The notes beneath the pieces are model-generated. The model worked only from the letters and a program-made list of their open reading frames with translations, was not told the DNA's origin and did no database searches. A stretch of 64,000 nucleotides of DNA from Datnioides undecimradiatus (Eukaryota > Chordata > Actinopteri > Lobotiformes > Datnioididae): positions 11,975,107 to 12,039,106 of the forward strand of contig WARS01000029.1 of assembly GCA_008933995.1 (NCBI GenBank), given 5' to 3'. Of this stretch, positions 13,004-26,192 are shown piece after piece (within the stretch, counting starts at the first letter, position 1; every line of letters starts with the position of its first letter). Both the position numbers and the translations under genes were made by a program.

Positions 13004-14717
13004 GCTGACCCTGTCTCATTCTTTGTGCTATGTGAACAGGACTTGTCCTTATCTGTGCACAGCTGCAACACTATTTGGGAAAATATTCAATTTCTGTGTG
13101 ACAGAGGAGAACCTGGGAGGCAAGGCTCTAAGCAAACAGCAGTTATTGCGGCTCTGCCATAGCAGCCGAGAGCAAGGCCTGGCTGGGAGAGAGGGGGGAT
13201 CTGCGGACGTCTGCCAGGGGAAGGAGTAATGTCTCGGCTGGATTATAGGAGAGCGAAGCACATCCACACTTAAAAGCCCCTTTTCCAACAAGACAGGGCT
13301 GTTATTTAGGGATGGTGTGGGTAAACACGGCAGAGCAATATATTTCCTCCATATAGGCTGCTGTTGTCCTTGACAATTGTGACTCATTGAAAGTGAGATA
13401 AGTTTGGGACTTCTCTTTTTTTTCCCCCAAAAACTAATTTCTTGTTGAGCTGTTGGTGTGCTTCACTTATTCCCGCAAAGTGGGAAACTGTTGAGCAGTG
13501 TTCAACATTAGAAGATCATTTTAATTTCTGTGAAAATATGAGTGTTAATTTATTAGTGTGTATGTTTTTAACTGCTTTATTTTAGATGCTATAGCTGCCT
13601 ACTGAATGCTTTACACCTCTTCTGTGCTAAGTTACACACTTTTTTAGTAATTAATTGAACTATGATGCTCTCAAAATAGTCTGGGTTGGCACGGGTAAAA
13701 AGTAGCAATGGCCCATTAAAAATATTAATAATAAAACACCTATAGTTTGTCTTCAAATAGATGAAAATGGGCCACAAAGTGGACTCAGTATGATGCAGTG
13801 TATGGCTAGATCTTCCCCTGTGTGTGCATAGTGATGTATTGAGAGCGCTTTAATTCAGGAAACTATAGTAGACGCTCACCTACATTGACGTCTGTGTGCT
13901 GGAATGCGGTTTTCAAAGCAACGTTGATACTAGATGATCAAATACACCAAACAGTGAAGTCAAACTGCGGAAAAAAAAATGAGCCATGCGAGTAAAAGCG
14001 CTCAAAAACACTGTGTACATTTGGCATTCTGCCAGGTACATAGCACATCTAATGTTTGTGCTTACTTTTTTTTTAAGTGTACGCATGGCCGCTTATTTCG
14101 CTCTATATGCTTATTTGGTTGTGTGGTTGCTTCGGGAGACTGAGGCTTTGATAAATGATATTTTATTGTACAGTATTTAGTTGGGGAGTGTGGAAGCTTT
14201 GTTCTCCTAATTTAGTTGCCAAGTCAGATGGAGTTGAGCGTCTGGTCTGGGAGTTTCAGAGGAATATCACAGGCATGGTAAGTTGCTAAAAACTAAGCTA
14301 ATCAACAAAATAATTGTCTGTTCAATTGCTACCATGCCAGAGACATCAAACACAGCCGAGGTTGAAAAAACAATCAAATTATCTCTTAATGATTGCTCAC
14401 GCTGACAGATGAGCGCTTGCGAGTCAGTTGGGTTTAGAGGAGACATATGCGGGGAAGAATGAAGTTTGCGGTCGCTCTCTCATAAATTCTGCGTGCATTT
14501 TCATAATCTACATAGATATCCATCATCACCTGTAATGAAAACAATTTTATCTTATTATGTGGTTTTTGGCATTGAAACAGAGAGAGCTGTATTAGTCTAT
14601 TAATTTCCTGCAGTGAATCATGAATCCTGCTGCTTTTATTCTCGCAGTACCCTCCATGTGTGGTCCACAAAAAATGTTTCTGTTTCCTCTACAGACTGAA
14701 GTTTGGCCCCTATATCT

Positions 14718-14818
14718 GCTCTCTCTCTCTCTCTCTCTCTCTCTCTTGCTCTGTGTCTCTGTCCCTCCCTCCCTCCCTCCCCCCCTCGTCTCTCTCTTTC
14801 TCTGTCTTTCTCTCTCTG
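14718..14818 (+). repeat. Polypyrimidine (CT)n/(CCCT)n tract
   Basis: About 100 bases of almost pure pyrimidine on the + strand: (CT)14, then CCCT units, then CT-rich sequence. Such homopurine-homopyrimidine DNA can form triplex (H-DNA). Confidence 0.9.
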
Positions 14819-15196
14819 CGTAGATAATGTCTCTGCAAATGATTTAACCGCCCTTGTTGAGGCTCCTTCCAGTAATTGAACAAGCAGAGACTGGGTGCTT
14901 TACAGGAAAACAATAGTCATATTATCTCAGATCTCTACTACTCTGAGATTCAACAAAACACTACCTTGGATTGGACTTTGCGGACTACTTCGAGGGGTCT
15001 GAATTGAAGAAAGGAATCAGGTTAGCTTTTTCTCAACCGAAAAAAAAAGAGTTACAGCAAAATGGATGTCATTAATTTTCTGTAGGCGCAAGTTGCTGAA
15101 AGTGTCGCATGATTGGAATGCATGTCTTGCAAGATCCACCTGAGGGTGAAGTGCAGCCTTGGGTGGAACATGGTTGACTTAAGAAGCATGCGCGCA

Positions 15197-15226
15197 AGAG
15201 AGAGAGAGAAAGAGAGAGAGAGAGAG
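15197..15226 (+). repeat. (GA)n microsatellite
   Basis: AG dinucleotides with one AAAG interruption. Confidence 0.9.
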
Positions 15227-16187
15227 GCTTGGTAATAATTAATCAGAAATGTGTTTGGCAAACAGTGACAATGCTTGTAGCAATAGTTACTGCAAAATTG
15301 GGTGCTAATTATGTAATTATATATCTTTAGAATCATGAAATTTTGAAAAAATGTACATGCGTTCATGCAGAATTTACATATTTAGCATATTATTTTGTAT
15401 TTATTTATTTATTTTACTTTTTCTTGCCACGGATAGACAAATCGCTTGACATGAAAATATAGCTCAAACGCCCATGTTTCAGTATGATTGCTTCAGGTTT
15501 GAATTTGTTTTGTTTTTTGGCAGAGCAGGGGGAGCTTTGATTGTGTTGTTGTGCAGCAGAATTGACCTTGTGTGTCAGAGTGAGGTTTTTCTACGCCTTG
15601 TTTCATACAGAGCACTCTTAGACTGAAATGGCCTTAGGAGGAGCTGTTCTTGACAGAGATGCATTGTTTCAGGCAGCCAATAAACCACTGCACTGAGTGG
15701 CTACATCTGTGAACCTCATCTTGACTACAGTGCGGGGCTAGCAACAACACGGCAACTGTCACAGCTGCACCTGCTGCTGTCTCAGTACAGAGCCTCCCTC
15801 TCTGTTACCCACAGAACCGCATCACTCTTCTCTCCGTGACAAGCCAGAGGCAATGGTCTCTGCTTGGGTCAACTGGAGAGAAGCTTCTTGGGAAAACATT
15901 TGAAAAAAAAGGACAAAATGTCAGTCCCGAAAAGAGATGTTAAAATAAAATTCCTGCCCCGAGGGCCAGGATTTGGCTCCATTGGAGCTTGGGTATAAAA
16001 TTCCTGCCTGTAAAACATAGAAGGGTTTAAGAGCGCTGGCTTAGTAAAACCTGACCGCCACTTGAGTGTTCATTCTCCGGCGCATTTGTCCGGCTACAGT
16101 AGCAGCCCAGGGTATGATATTACAGCAAGTTGTCTCCCCTTAATATTGTAAATGATGAATATAGATAAATGGGACTGACTCTTCACT

Positions 16188-16213
16188 ACACACACACACA
16201 CACACACACACAC
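16188..16213 (+). repeat. (CA)n microsatellite
   Basis: Short uninterrupted CA array. Confidence 0.9.
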
Positions 16214-17796
16214 CACCCTGCTTGTGTATTGAGGCCATTCAGAAGATGATCTGATCAGCTAAGAAGAGATTCAGGAGCATTAAAGGCTTTTAAATCTCAT
16301 ATGTGCTCATATTTGCTACGCTGCAGTTAAAAGTCACAAGGCTAGGATCTAGTATTGGAATAGCATTAACATTTTTGGACAGAATTTATTTGGTTCGGTG
16401 AATACCTGAAAGAGAAGGCAAGAAGCAAGAAATATCTTGCAGAAAATGACTGTTGGATCATCATCATGCTGTATAAGAAAAAAAAAAAGATTATTGAAGG
16501 CGAACAATGCCGAGAGAGATTTTCAGCCAGCAGAAGTGATGCAACATGTCCACTTCCCTGCCAAATTGAACTTAGGAGTGTGAAAAGCAATGCAGGGACA
16601 CGAGGAGTGGGGTTGACGTGAATGCAGATAGTGTGGGATTAACACAGGGGAAGATTGAGCGACAGTGGCCGGTGACGTCTCTTTACAGCTTTGCTTGTAC
16701 AGCTGTGCCAGGCCTGGCATTCACTGCTGCATGTTGGATCCAACTCCTCCTCCACTGCCGGCCAGGGGGTTAGCTAATGAACATCTTAAATACTGCAGAT
16801 AAGTTGAGCTCCTGAATGTGAGTGTGTTGATGGAGACATCATATCATTTATGTATTTCTAATGAAACTTGGAACGCTGAATATTGACACCTCAGCGTGCC
16901 TCTTGATTTGATCTTTTTGGCATTTGCACAGGAAAAATACATATACAGGCCGCCCTAATAATTCATCATGCCTCCCTCTAAATGAGGTGTGAGGCAGCTC
17001 TGCTGGTGTGAATTCTGCTATAAATCACACGTACCCTGACTGCTTTGTCCATTAGAACGACCTGTTTGTCTAATTTAGCTATTCAGTCCCTAGCACACTG
17101 GTTTCAGTAATTAAGTCGAGTGTGAGAACTGCAGCTCCTACTTCACACCTGGTATGTTAACGCTGGACAAGAGACACATAGATGTGGAGAAGCTAGAAAA
17201 AATGTTTAAATTACCTACATGACATAAAAAACTCAATTGAGTAGATATTTATGTTATATTGTAATTCTTTAAAGCGGGAGAGGACATACATGGATACCAT
17301 TGGCAGGTTTTGGCAGCATCAATAAAATAGTTGTTGTAGGACTAATATCAAGATTGTTATTATTTCTAGTTTTGAATTGCTGGTCACCTTGATTCTCTGA
17401 AACTAATGGTAAAACGTTCAATATCTTTTTTGAGCTGCTGTCCTATGAAGACCACATATCTCCAAAACATCAAAATTTTAATTTTAAGAAAACAGCCTTG
17501 TTTTCAGCTTTGTGCTGAAACCAATCAATTTTTGAATTATTTTGCAGAAGAAGTAGCAGAGTGAGAAGGCGTTTTGGGTTTTTGTTTTGTTTTTTTTTTT
17601 GTTTTTAAGCACAACTCCCCAAACTTGAAAATGCATGGCTATGGGCATTTTATCTCCTCATCGTTCATCAAATTGCTTTTAAAATAATTTTCGTTAGGTA
17701 AGCGTCTCTGCTCCTCCCTTAAATTCAGCAGTAGATGAAGTTTTTTCTTGGATTTGAAAGTTTGTCTGTAGTTTGATTTAAACAAAAAGTCAGGTT

Positions 17797-17861
17797 TCAG
17801 GTTTTACAGACTGTTTTACGAAGCGCACAGCAAGTACATAAAAACTGTCTGTAAAACCTGA
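17797..17861 (+). repeat. Inverted repeat / pre-miRNA-like hairpin
   Basis: CAGGTTTTACAGAC (17798-17811) is perfectly complementary to GTCTGTAAAACCTG (17847-17860). One outer pair (17797/17861) and, after a T-T mismatch, five inner pairs (17813-17817 with 17841-17845) extend the stem. The loop is about 23 nt. This length and shape resemble a microRNA precursor, but a small palindromic transposon remnant is equally possible. The sequence matches no microRNA I know. Confidence 0.55.
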
Positions 17862-20800
17862 CATTACTTTTTCAGGCACATTTCTCATTTGGAGATAGAT
17901 GAACCCTGATTGGTTGTCATCGTCTAATTTGTCAAGGGCAGAAAAAGATGAAATGGCAAGGGAAATGTGACTTTTAATCTACATTATAATTCTGTTTGCA
18001 CTCTCAAAACAAACATCTCAGAACCTTGCATACCTTTTTTCGTCCTTAAGAATAAATCTGTGATTGACGCAAGGTTAAATGATGACCAGACAGAAAGCTC
18101 AAGTACTGCATCTGTGCCCGGCAACACGAGTTTCATTTTTAGCCTCAGCATCAGCGGCTGAACCAATGTGATGAGTGCTATTCTTTACTAGTTGATGGAA
18201 ATGGGGAAAAAAGCAGTGTAAAGAGGACAGTCAAACAGGCGCATTTTTGTCATTGCAGCGGAGCCAGTGGCATTTCCGTCATTCATCAGCCCAAGCTGAT
18301 TACTAGTGAGTCTGGAGTGAGCTGACAGGATGCAGCTCCTGCAGCCATTACCATCAAAAATAGGTCCAGCAGGCTCGGGGGTAGGCGAGGAGCTGCAGCT
18401 CGAAGAGGCCGAGACCCGCCTATGGGATGGAAAAGTTTGCCGTGTTTTGCCCGGTAACATCAATCTATCTGGTACAGATATTTAGCATGGCTTCAAAAAG
18501 ATCTGCCGATGATGAACCCCAGGAACTTTTGCTCTGTAAATAGTGGTGTTGAAATGTAGCTACCAGAAACTGAGGCTGAGCCTAACAATCAGTGAGAGAT
18601 GAGGTGAATGTTGCAGACACCGCAACGCCTACTCACTTTACTGCAAGGGCCAAAAAGGGATCTTTTATTCGCTCACCTGAAAAGGCTTGTAGGCTCCTGT
18701 GCATAATGGAGGCAGTGTAGCAGAGGGAGGGGTGCACAGACATTACTCGGAGACAGTGCAAAAATATTCTGAAGTCACCGCCACAACTCTCTTTCAGCTG
18801 CATACTTAGTATTTAAACTTTAACAGAAGTTAAACATTTTTGTGCCAAGGCAGAAATGTGTAATGAAGCTTTCCTAACACGGTTCATACAACTGGAGCAT
18901 GCAGTGATAGCCCCAAACAAAAGTGCTAATTGACGCTGTGGATATTTTGGTGTTTAAAACATAGAAGGATGACAAAGATGGAAAACAGGGCCTGAATATT
19001 TATTAGCTAGACAGGAATTTCTCCTTTGAAGATAAAGTGTACCGCTGCTTTTGACATGTGGCTGTTATTCACACGCTTTCTTTTTTGTCGAGTCACATTA
19101 AACTTGGTGGAATGCAAATTAAGATAGTACTCATAGAAAATTATATTTACTTTACATGTTTCTTTTTTTTAATTTTTTAATTTTAAACTTTAAATCATTA
19201 TTCCATAGATTCTTGTTTGATTGGCTTCCAATGAACTGCTAACGCACACCTTACCTGCGTGACAGTAAAATCTGAAAATGTATTTGTGACAAACCCAGTC
19301 TTACCACTAGCTGGTGCTTTTGCGTGTTTGGCAGTGAATGATTTTTTAAAAATGTTCTTGCTGCAGAAGAGGCCGGCCGGCGAAGGCGAAAGGTTCAACT
19401 CTAACTGCGAATTCAGGAACGTGGCTTACACCTGATTGTACTGTGGTTTAACAAGACCTATTAACTGAGTAAAGCCTCATACATCTCTTTAATATTGTTT
19501 CACACTCATCAAACCACTGCAGATTATACACAAACACAATAATTGTTGCCTATGCTTAACGGAAACTGGTCACGGAAAGGTATGGGATTTTATATGATAT
19601 ATAATAATATAATAATAAACCAGGCAATTAATAAAACATAATCTTTAATGTACACGGCTTGGTGCGTTATGTCGTGCGATGAAACCACCTCACAGAGGCG
19701 CTTGTTGTCGCTCTGAGGAGAATTTTCCTCCCCAGCAAGAGCCCTTGTCGAAGTATTACCTTCTCTCCCAACATGGGACTTTGTTATCGCACTCACTTCA
19801 TATTCATAGTGAGTCTTATTCTCCTGTCATTATTTTGTGTAACTTAGAGCTGTAGCAATTACACTTCAGTGGATTACCTACGCAGAGATACCGAGATTAA
19901 AATCTCTGCTTCATACTACCTCCAGCACGGTGGTTCAAAGGTGCGACCTGTACTGCAGTCCGCTATCGTTTGGCAGAGCACGAAATTGGTCAACCTTTCA
20001 GAGTTTGTTTGGGAATTTGAATCCCTTTGGTATTCAAAACAGGAGGGCCTTATGACAGGGAGATAATTTCCTAGTGAATGTTTTATCGCAGTCCGCTTGA
20101 CAGTCTCCTGTATCTGCCTGCTTTCTCTCTCCTTGTGTCTTTAGATTCCCCTGACTTTGGTCCAGTTATTCACAGAAAAAAAAGAACAAAATAAAAAAAA
20201 AAGAAACCCCCTCCCTCTTGTGTTATCACAAAAGAGCAAACACATATTAAACATACACAAGGTGCAGAGGCAGTGATTGCTGTATCTGCTGTCCTACTGT
20301 GGGTGGCAGGGGACGATAACATAAGCCACAGATCCATTTACATAATTTTTTTAATCATGTCAAGCCTGAATCGTGGTCAGCTGGACGCGGGGCATATTCC
20401 TGAAAAGAGATATTTTTTGCCTATAACAAACATGATATTTATTTAACTGTTTTTGTGTCCTGTGGTATGCTGTGTGTTTAGATCTGGGCAAAGGCAAAAT
20501 ACAGCTGCTCCACTCTCTATCTGTGTATGTTGAATGTAAGCTAAATGTTTGCTCTCACATCCAAATTGAAGTTGAAACTTTTCTCTCTTTCTCTCTCTCG
20601 GAGAGCAGCCTCTCCCAAAGAGGCTGATCAGAGTACAGTGAGCGAGCAGGAGTGAGATCCTTCCTGTAGCACCTTAGTTATTAAAAGAAGGGGGTTGGAA
20701 TGAGCCAATCTCAGCTTGTTTGCATCACAATCCCCCACACGGAGCTGATGTTATGCTAATGAACACCAGGGAGAAGATTCAGCCCCCAAAACTGTCCCCT

Positions 20801-22234
20801 CTCTTTCACTCGTAGGGGAGAGGGCAAGGAGGAGTGACACTGAAACTGCGGCAGGAAAATTCAGTGGTGCTGCCTGAAAATTCAAAGAAACTTAAATGAC
20901 TCTATTTTGTCACAAAGCGTTGCGTAAATGTGATGTTAGATACTCACCGTTGTGTTGTTTTCTACCATTTTTTTATTTCTTCATCGAATATGCTTCATGT
21001 TATTGTGAAGCCGAGCGTTGTAAAACATTCATTTCTGAGCGGCAGCTAAATGCCTTTTAGACAATTTCTGTCTTTGAAAAAAAAAAAAAAAATCACCAAT
21101 GTACCTTCATCAGGTTTTAACAAGCACCATTACCTGTCAGGGCAGTACAGAGTGAAGATATAGGGCTGACAAGTGATTGCATTCAGGAAAGACTACACCC
21201 ACTTCTTTTGTCTGAGCTTCCTGACGAGAGGCAGAGCTATACCTTGTTTTAGGTTGACAGACGCTGCTTCCCCCGGTCTGACAAAGGCATTCATGCCATC
21301 TTTTAGATTGAAAATAGATGCGGCAGCACTGGGAAAGAAACGTGCTGGGATAAAGTAGGCTACAGTAGATCCACTCCACTCCTGAAATCATCTGTATAGT
21401 ATTGCTTTTGCTGTAAGGGTAAGGTCCTTGTTCTGTTTTCTATTCTAGTGAGGACTTAGATTATGTGGCGTCCCTTAATTTGGCTGTGTTTGTCCTTCCT
21501 CTGAGCCACAGAAAGGTTAAAAGCCTCAATTAGACACCGAGCCAAGGTCGGTCACATTTTGCACGACGCCTCTAATCTGAAGAATTAGCACCCTTCAAAA
21601 ATCAAAATATCCACCACTCTAGACACACTCTCTGCTTTCCAAGCTTGTGCATTTTTAGGATTTTTTTTTTTTTTTGCGTAATTTTAGAAATACTCAGAAA
21701 ACAGAGAGCATCATTCTTAATGCTTTCTTGAACAAATGTGCACTGAAAGCAAAATAGATGACGCATACTCGAGTGAAATGATGGGGTGAATTCAGGTGAA
21801 AGCTGTCTTTAAGCCATTTTTAAATATACCAGTCACAAAGGAGGAGCTGTAGCTCAACAAGCAAAGCAAACAAAGAAGAGAAGGATTTTAGAGCTTTTAG
21901 ACAATTGAGATGTGGATTGAGCAAAATGGGCTATGACTCAATATCAGTATTGTACATTCAGTGTAAGCCAAGGATTTACTTAATGACACATCTTTCTTTC
22001 AAGGTGAAATTAAAACATTCCCACCTTTTTACTTGTGGTCCCAGCGATAATTGGTCACTTTCTTTTTGTTCCTCGTTGCTTTAAATGAGTAAAGACACAG
22101 ATAAATCGCTCATTTTCCTACTTGCTCCACTTCCATTTTAAACGTGTCTTTGACAAGTCATCTTCTCCATTACCTTCTTCATGTTTTGTGTTGCTGCCCA
22201 CCACCTTAAAAATTAATCATCCTGTTTAATAACG

Positions 22235-22284
22235 CCTCACGATCACGGTGCATTATTGATGGTGAGGTCCTTAATAGAAGGACC
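22235..22284 (+). repeat. Two adjacent small hairpins
   Basis: CCTCACGATCA (22235-22245) pairs 10 of 11 with TGATGGTGAGG (22257-22267). Overlapping its end by two bases, GGTCCTT (22266-22272) pairs with AAGGACC (22278-22284) around a 5-nt loop. They could form a compact two-stem structure or be a chance arrangement. Confidence 0.4.
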
Positions 22285-24185
22285 GAGCAGGATTTTTAAC
22301 CATTCAGCTGCTCATTTTGAAAGGGGGTGGGAGTCCACAAAAGCTGCTTACTGGTGCATATCCGATACAACAGCACATTAATAATAATACATCGCATTAC
22401 TATCATAGACTAAAACCAGGCACCGTGCACCCATGAAGGGCGCAAACTAAGAAAACAAATGAAAAAAATAGATGAGCTGCCGAACTCAATTACAGTTTTT
22501 CAGTTAATGTGACCCCAGTGAGCAAATCTCTGACCCCAGCTGTTTATTTGTTCCTTGTAGTTCACTTTCAATCATGCAAGCAACATGAATAACACTCTTT
22601 TTTTGCCCGGCCCTCAATCAGTTTGTGTCATGCTGTGAAATGTGCAGTTGTTCACGTTTTTTTCTTTGTCCCCACTGCTTGACCTTGCTTCGCTACATCG
22701 CATTGTATTATTTTTGCATGAACGCAACAGCGGCGGTACTCGCGCTGAAATTGAGAAGATGAGATTTGGGAGTGGAGTGTCTCGGCCAAATGCCGAACTC
22801 TGTTTGTCAAATCCCTAATTTGTTTCGACTAATTTAGCCACGGCAAACTGGATCACGTGACGAATGTTTCTTTAATGGTGTCCTAATGTGCTGTCCGAGT
22901 AAAAGCATTTATGTGCACGTACTAATTGGATTGGGTTTCTGGACAGGAGCGTATACACTACATATTGCATGCGCTCTGTGTATTCCAAGGTGAATCATGC
23001 CGTGTCAAGGACTTATTGGACTTGATTGGCAGGTACTATCACCATGAGATGCCCATATAATGGCAGGTCTCCCATTCCTGACCTTCCTATTTATCTTGCT
23101 GTATTAATGTCAGCCTATTAATTCCTAAGCGGAGGAACATTTGGCAAAGACACCGTTTAACGGCCCTGGCTGAATCATTCTTATCTCGACGGACCTGAAA
23201 GGAATAGTTTTGTGCTATCAGCAAGTGGAAATGACATTTTGAAATTTCATTTGAGATAATCCACTTCACTTCCGAGTAAAACATCAAAATTACAACAAAA
23301 AATGTATGGAACCTGTATTAAAACTTTGTTACCATAGCAAATCATCTGGCTATAATCCATGTGGACAGACAGGTGTAGGTATCTTTCAGCGCTGATAGGA
23401 TTTTTGTTGCATTGCTAAAGTGATTATGAGGCTATGGATTTAATATATATTCAGGGAGCGGGCAACGCAGCACTCTGTGCCTCCGGATACAGTTGAGAAA
23501 TAACAAGAAATTCATAAGAAAAATGTATTACATATTGACATTTTTAAATAAGGGAATATTCACTGATAAACAACGGGGTTACACTTTAAAAAAATACAAC
23601 AGAAGTGGCTTTTTTTCATCTTGAACAATGCTTCCATTTTTGTCTCAGTAAATGTATTGATGCGTCGGAGTGTTCCAGGGTTTGCCTCATGATTGCTTTA
23701 TTTAGTAGCCATATGTCCTGACCAGTGGGGAGTACTCTAATCGATTAATTGAGTGGCTCATAAAAATGATCAATGGTGCAAACACTAAGAGCAGTGAGCA
23801 TGACAAGCCCCATGCTTCTGTCACATGCTCTGGCTCTCTCTTGCATGCATTTTCTGTGTGTGGCTTGCGTAAGAGCTTGGTAATGATTCATTTAATCCAA
23901 ACATTATGATCCACAGATTTGAAAAAAAAAAAGATTTGTTTTATGTCCTCTCAGATGATGAAATGGTATTTAGGTTTGGCAATGCCTATAAATGAGAAGT
24001 AACTGTAGTGCGGTACACAGGATGTGAAAAAATAGCCATCCTAATCAGACATCTCTGTCCGTAATGGGCTTGAACTATCTGAGATAGTATATTTTGATAA
24101 TAATGTTCTGACAAAATGTTATATAACTGCTTTAACGTGGAACCAGAAAAAAAACCTTCATGCTTTGCTTTTGTTTTCCCCTTCT

Positions 24186-24260
24186 CCCACATCTACTCCC
24201 CACTCTCTCCCTCTTTTATCTCCCACAACACCCCACCCTCAACCCCACCCTCCCTCCTAA
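24186..24260 (+). repeat. Pyrimidine/C-rich low-complexity stretch
   Basis: CTCCC, CCACCC and CAACCCC-type units with few purines. No coding content. Confidence 0.6.
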
Positions 24261-25220
24261 AGAAGCCGAGCTGTCCTGTTGCGCAGCATGCGTGTTTGAC
24301 CTGTTATTTCACTGACTGAGCTCCTGTCAGGGTCAGGGCCTGCGTTTGGGGCACAAGCAGTCGCACAGTGTTTGGTTGGGTGTCATTCAGCTCCTCTGGC
24401 CCTGTGCTGCTCTCAATCATTCCCCCAGCAGAGGGGTCAGCCGCTGATTCCTGCCTGCCCCATATCTGACTCAGTGGGGCTCCAGACTCATCCCATCGCC
24501 AGCCCAATCTCTCCCCTCTGGAGTGCGAATTTTCTGATTTACGCTTGCAAATTGTACATCTTCAGCAGTGTCAAAGCAGGAACACAATCTCTTTTGGGAA
24601 TATATTTCCTCCACAGCTGATGCTGAGTGTTCTGTGACTGAGCCCTGTGTCCCCAGGTATTTCAGCTTTTCGCTCAAAGTGGGTAAGAGAAACAGAGATA
24701 AGAGGAGTCTTATAGTATGTATGAATTCATGTATGAGGATGCTGTTGGGAAAACCCAATAGAAACCAAATGTGTTTCCCCCACATTCAACATGTGGTGGT
24801 CTGTTGGTTCTGATTTACATTTCAGTGAATCTCCGGCCCCATATTTCCCTTCCTTTGCATCCCTGTGATGTTCCATGACAATTAACATCCCTACTCTTTC
24901 TTGAGGTCTGTTGAAAGCTCAGGGGCTAATTCAAGGGTCAAGCAAGACTTGCAAGCTGTCAATCTTTCATTGTAACTGGAGCCCCCCCTCCTGCACCCGG
25001 GTCCTTTATTCTGCCCCCCCCCCGTTCATTCTCCAAGACCTCGTTTATAGAACGGCCCAGCTCTTCCTCTATTCTCCTGTGGCCAGCTAGAGAGGGACAA
25101 CCAGGACCTTTGTCTAAGGAGCCTGGCATTCTTTCACATCTGCCTCTTGTTTTCAGACCCCCACTGCATTCAAATTTCAAACTGTCCTTTTCAATCTAGA
25201 CAACCCCCCCACCCCCACCC

Positions 25221-25222
<2 letters not shown>

Positions 25223-25269
<47 letters not shown>
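25223..25269 (+). repeat. (CA)n microsatellite preceded by C-rich run
   Basis: About 23 uninterrupted CA units follow CCCCCCCACCCCCACCCCG. Confidence 0.95.
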
Positions 25270-25272
<3 letters not shown>

Positions 25273-26170
25273 ATAACCCCCTTTCTCCCTGTTACTAAGC
25301 CCTTTATTTTGTTTTTCTTTAGATGGCAGACTGAGCTCTGGCAATTTGCAATTTCGTCACTCATTTGTCGATTATAAAGCATTCTGTTGCCTTGCAACTA
25401 TATCAAGTACACATATGTTTAAAGCCTCTGGGCCCACGCCCCTGTGGCTTCTCCATTTCTCAGAGTGCTTCAACATCTGTCTGCAATGACTTCATATTTA
25501 GCCAAAACAGTGAGAAGCCTGTTGACATTTCAGCAATCTGTGCTTAACAGTCACAGAAAATTGCCTTGGTCATTTGTCTCGTGCATTAGAAGCAGCCATG
25601 GATACGAGGATGTTCTTCGTCATCGGCCCCATCCCACACATGAAATCCCAGCGGAAGATGCTAAAAACTGTTCTGAGATTACACCCAAGTCAAGGGCTAT
25701 TTAAAAAAAAAAAAATGCAAAAAAAAATCCAAGGTATGATCACTGGCGGCTTGTGTTTCAAGGCAGAGAGAGAAAAGAAACCCCCAGCTGAGAAGGGAGA
25801 CCTCAGCACGTTTAATGAGGAGAATGGCAGTCAGGCAGTCTCCCTCAAGTCTGCGCCTTTGGTGTCTCAGCATGTTAAACACTCACAGCATGATACAAAA
25901 TATATTAAAGTATAGGACTGTTATCATCGATTTACAGAGCACCCATCCCCATGTACTACGGATCTACATTCAGCATTTTTTTCATGGTAGGGGGTCTCGA
26001 CTGCCTTGGAGGCAAAACTGTTTAAAGGCATTTTGTCTTTGTCTTCACATTCTGACACAGGAGGTCTGTTGAGCATGCTGCCTGTTTTTTTACACTAAGC
26101 AATGATGACAGGCGAGCAAGCATAATCATATTGATTCAACACTGTTATCTCAGACTGAGACTTATAATAG

Positions 26171-26192
26171 TTTGTTTACATATGTAAACAAA
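26171..26192. promoter_or_regulatory. 22-bp perfect palindrome of two inverted forkhead-type sites
   Basis: The two halves are TTTGTTTACAT and ATGTAAACAAA. Each contains TGTTTAC/GTAAACA, the core bound by FOX proteins (RYAAAYA), and a CATATG E-box sits at the centre. It is an intronic candidate enhancer site. Binding is inferred from motif only. Confidence 0.45.

Noticed and set aside
24655-24682. Tiny exon-like segment (CCCCAG before, GTAAGA after) in intron 1
   Set aside because: Only 26 bases, non-coding, and such acceptor-donor pairs are frequent by chance in 20 kb.
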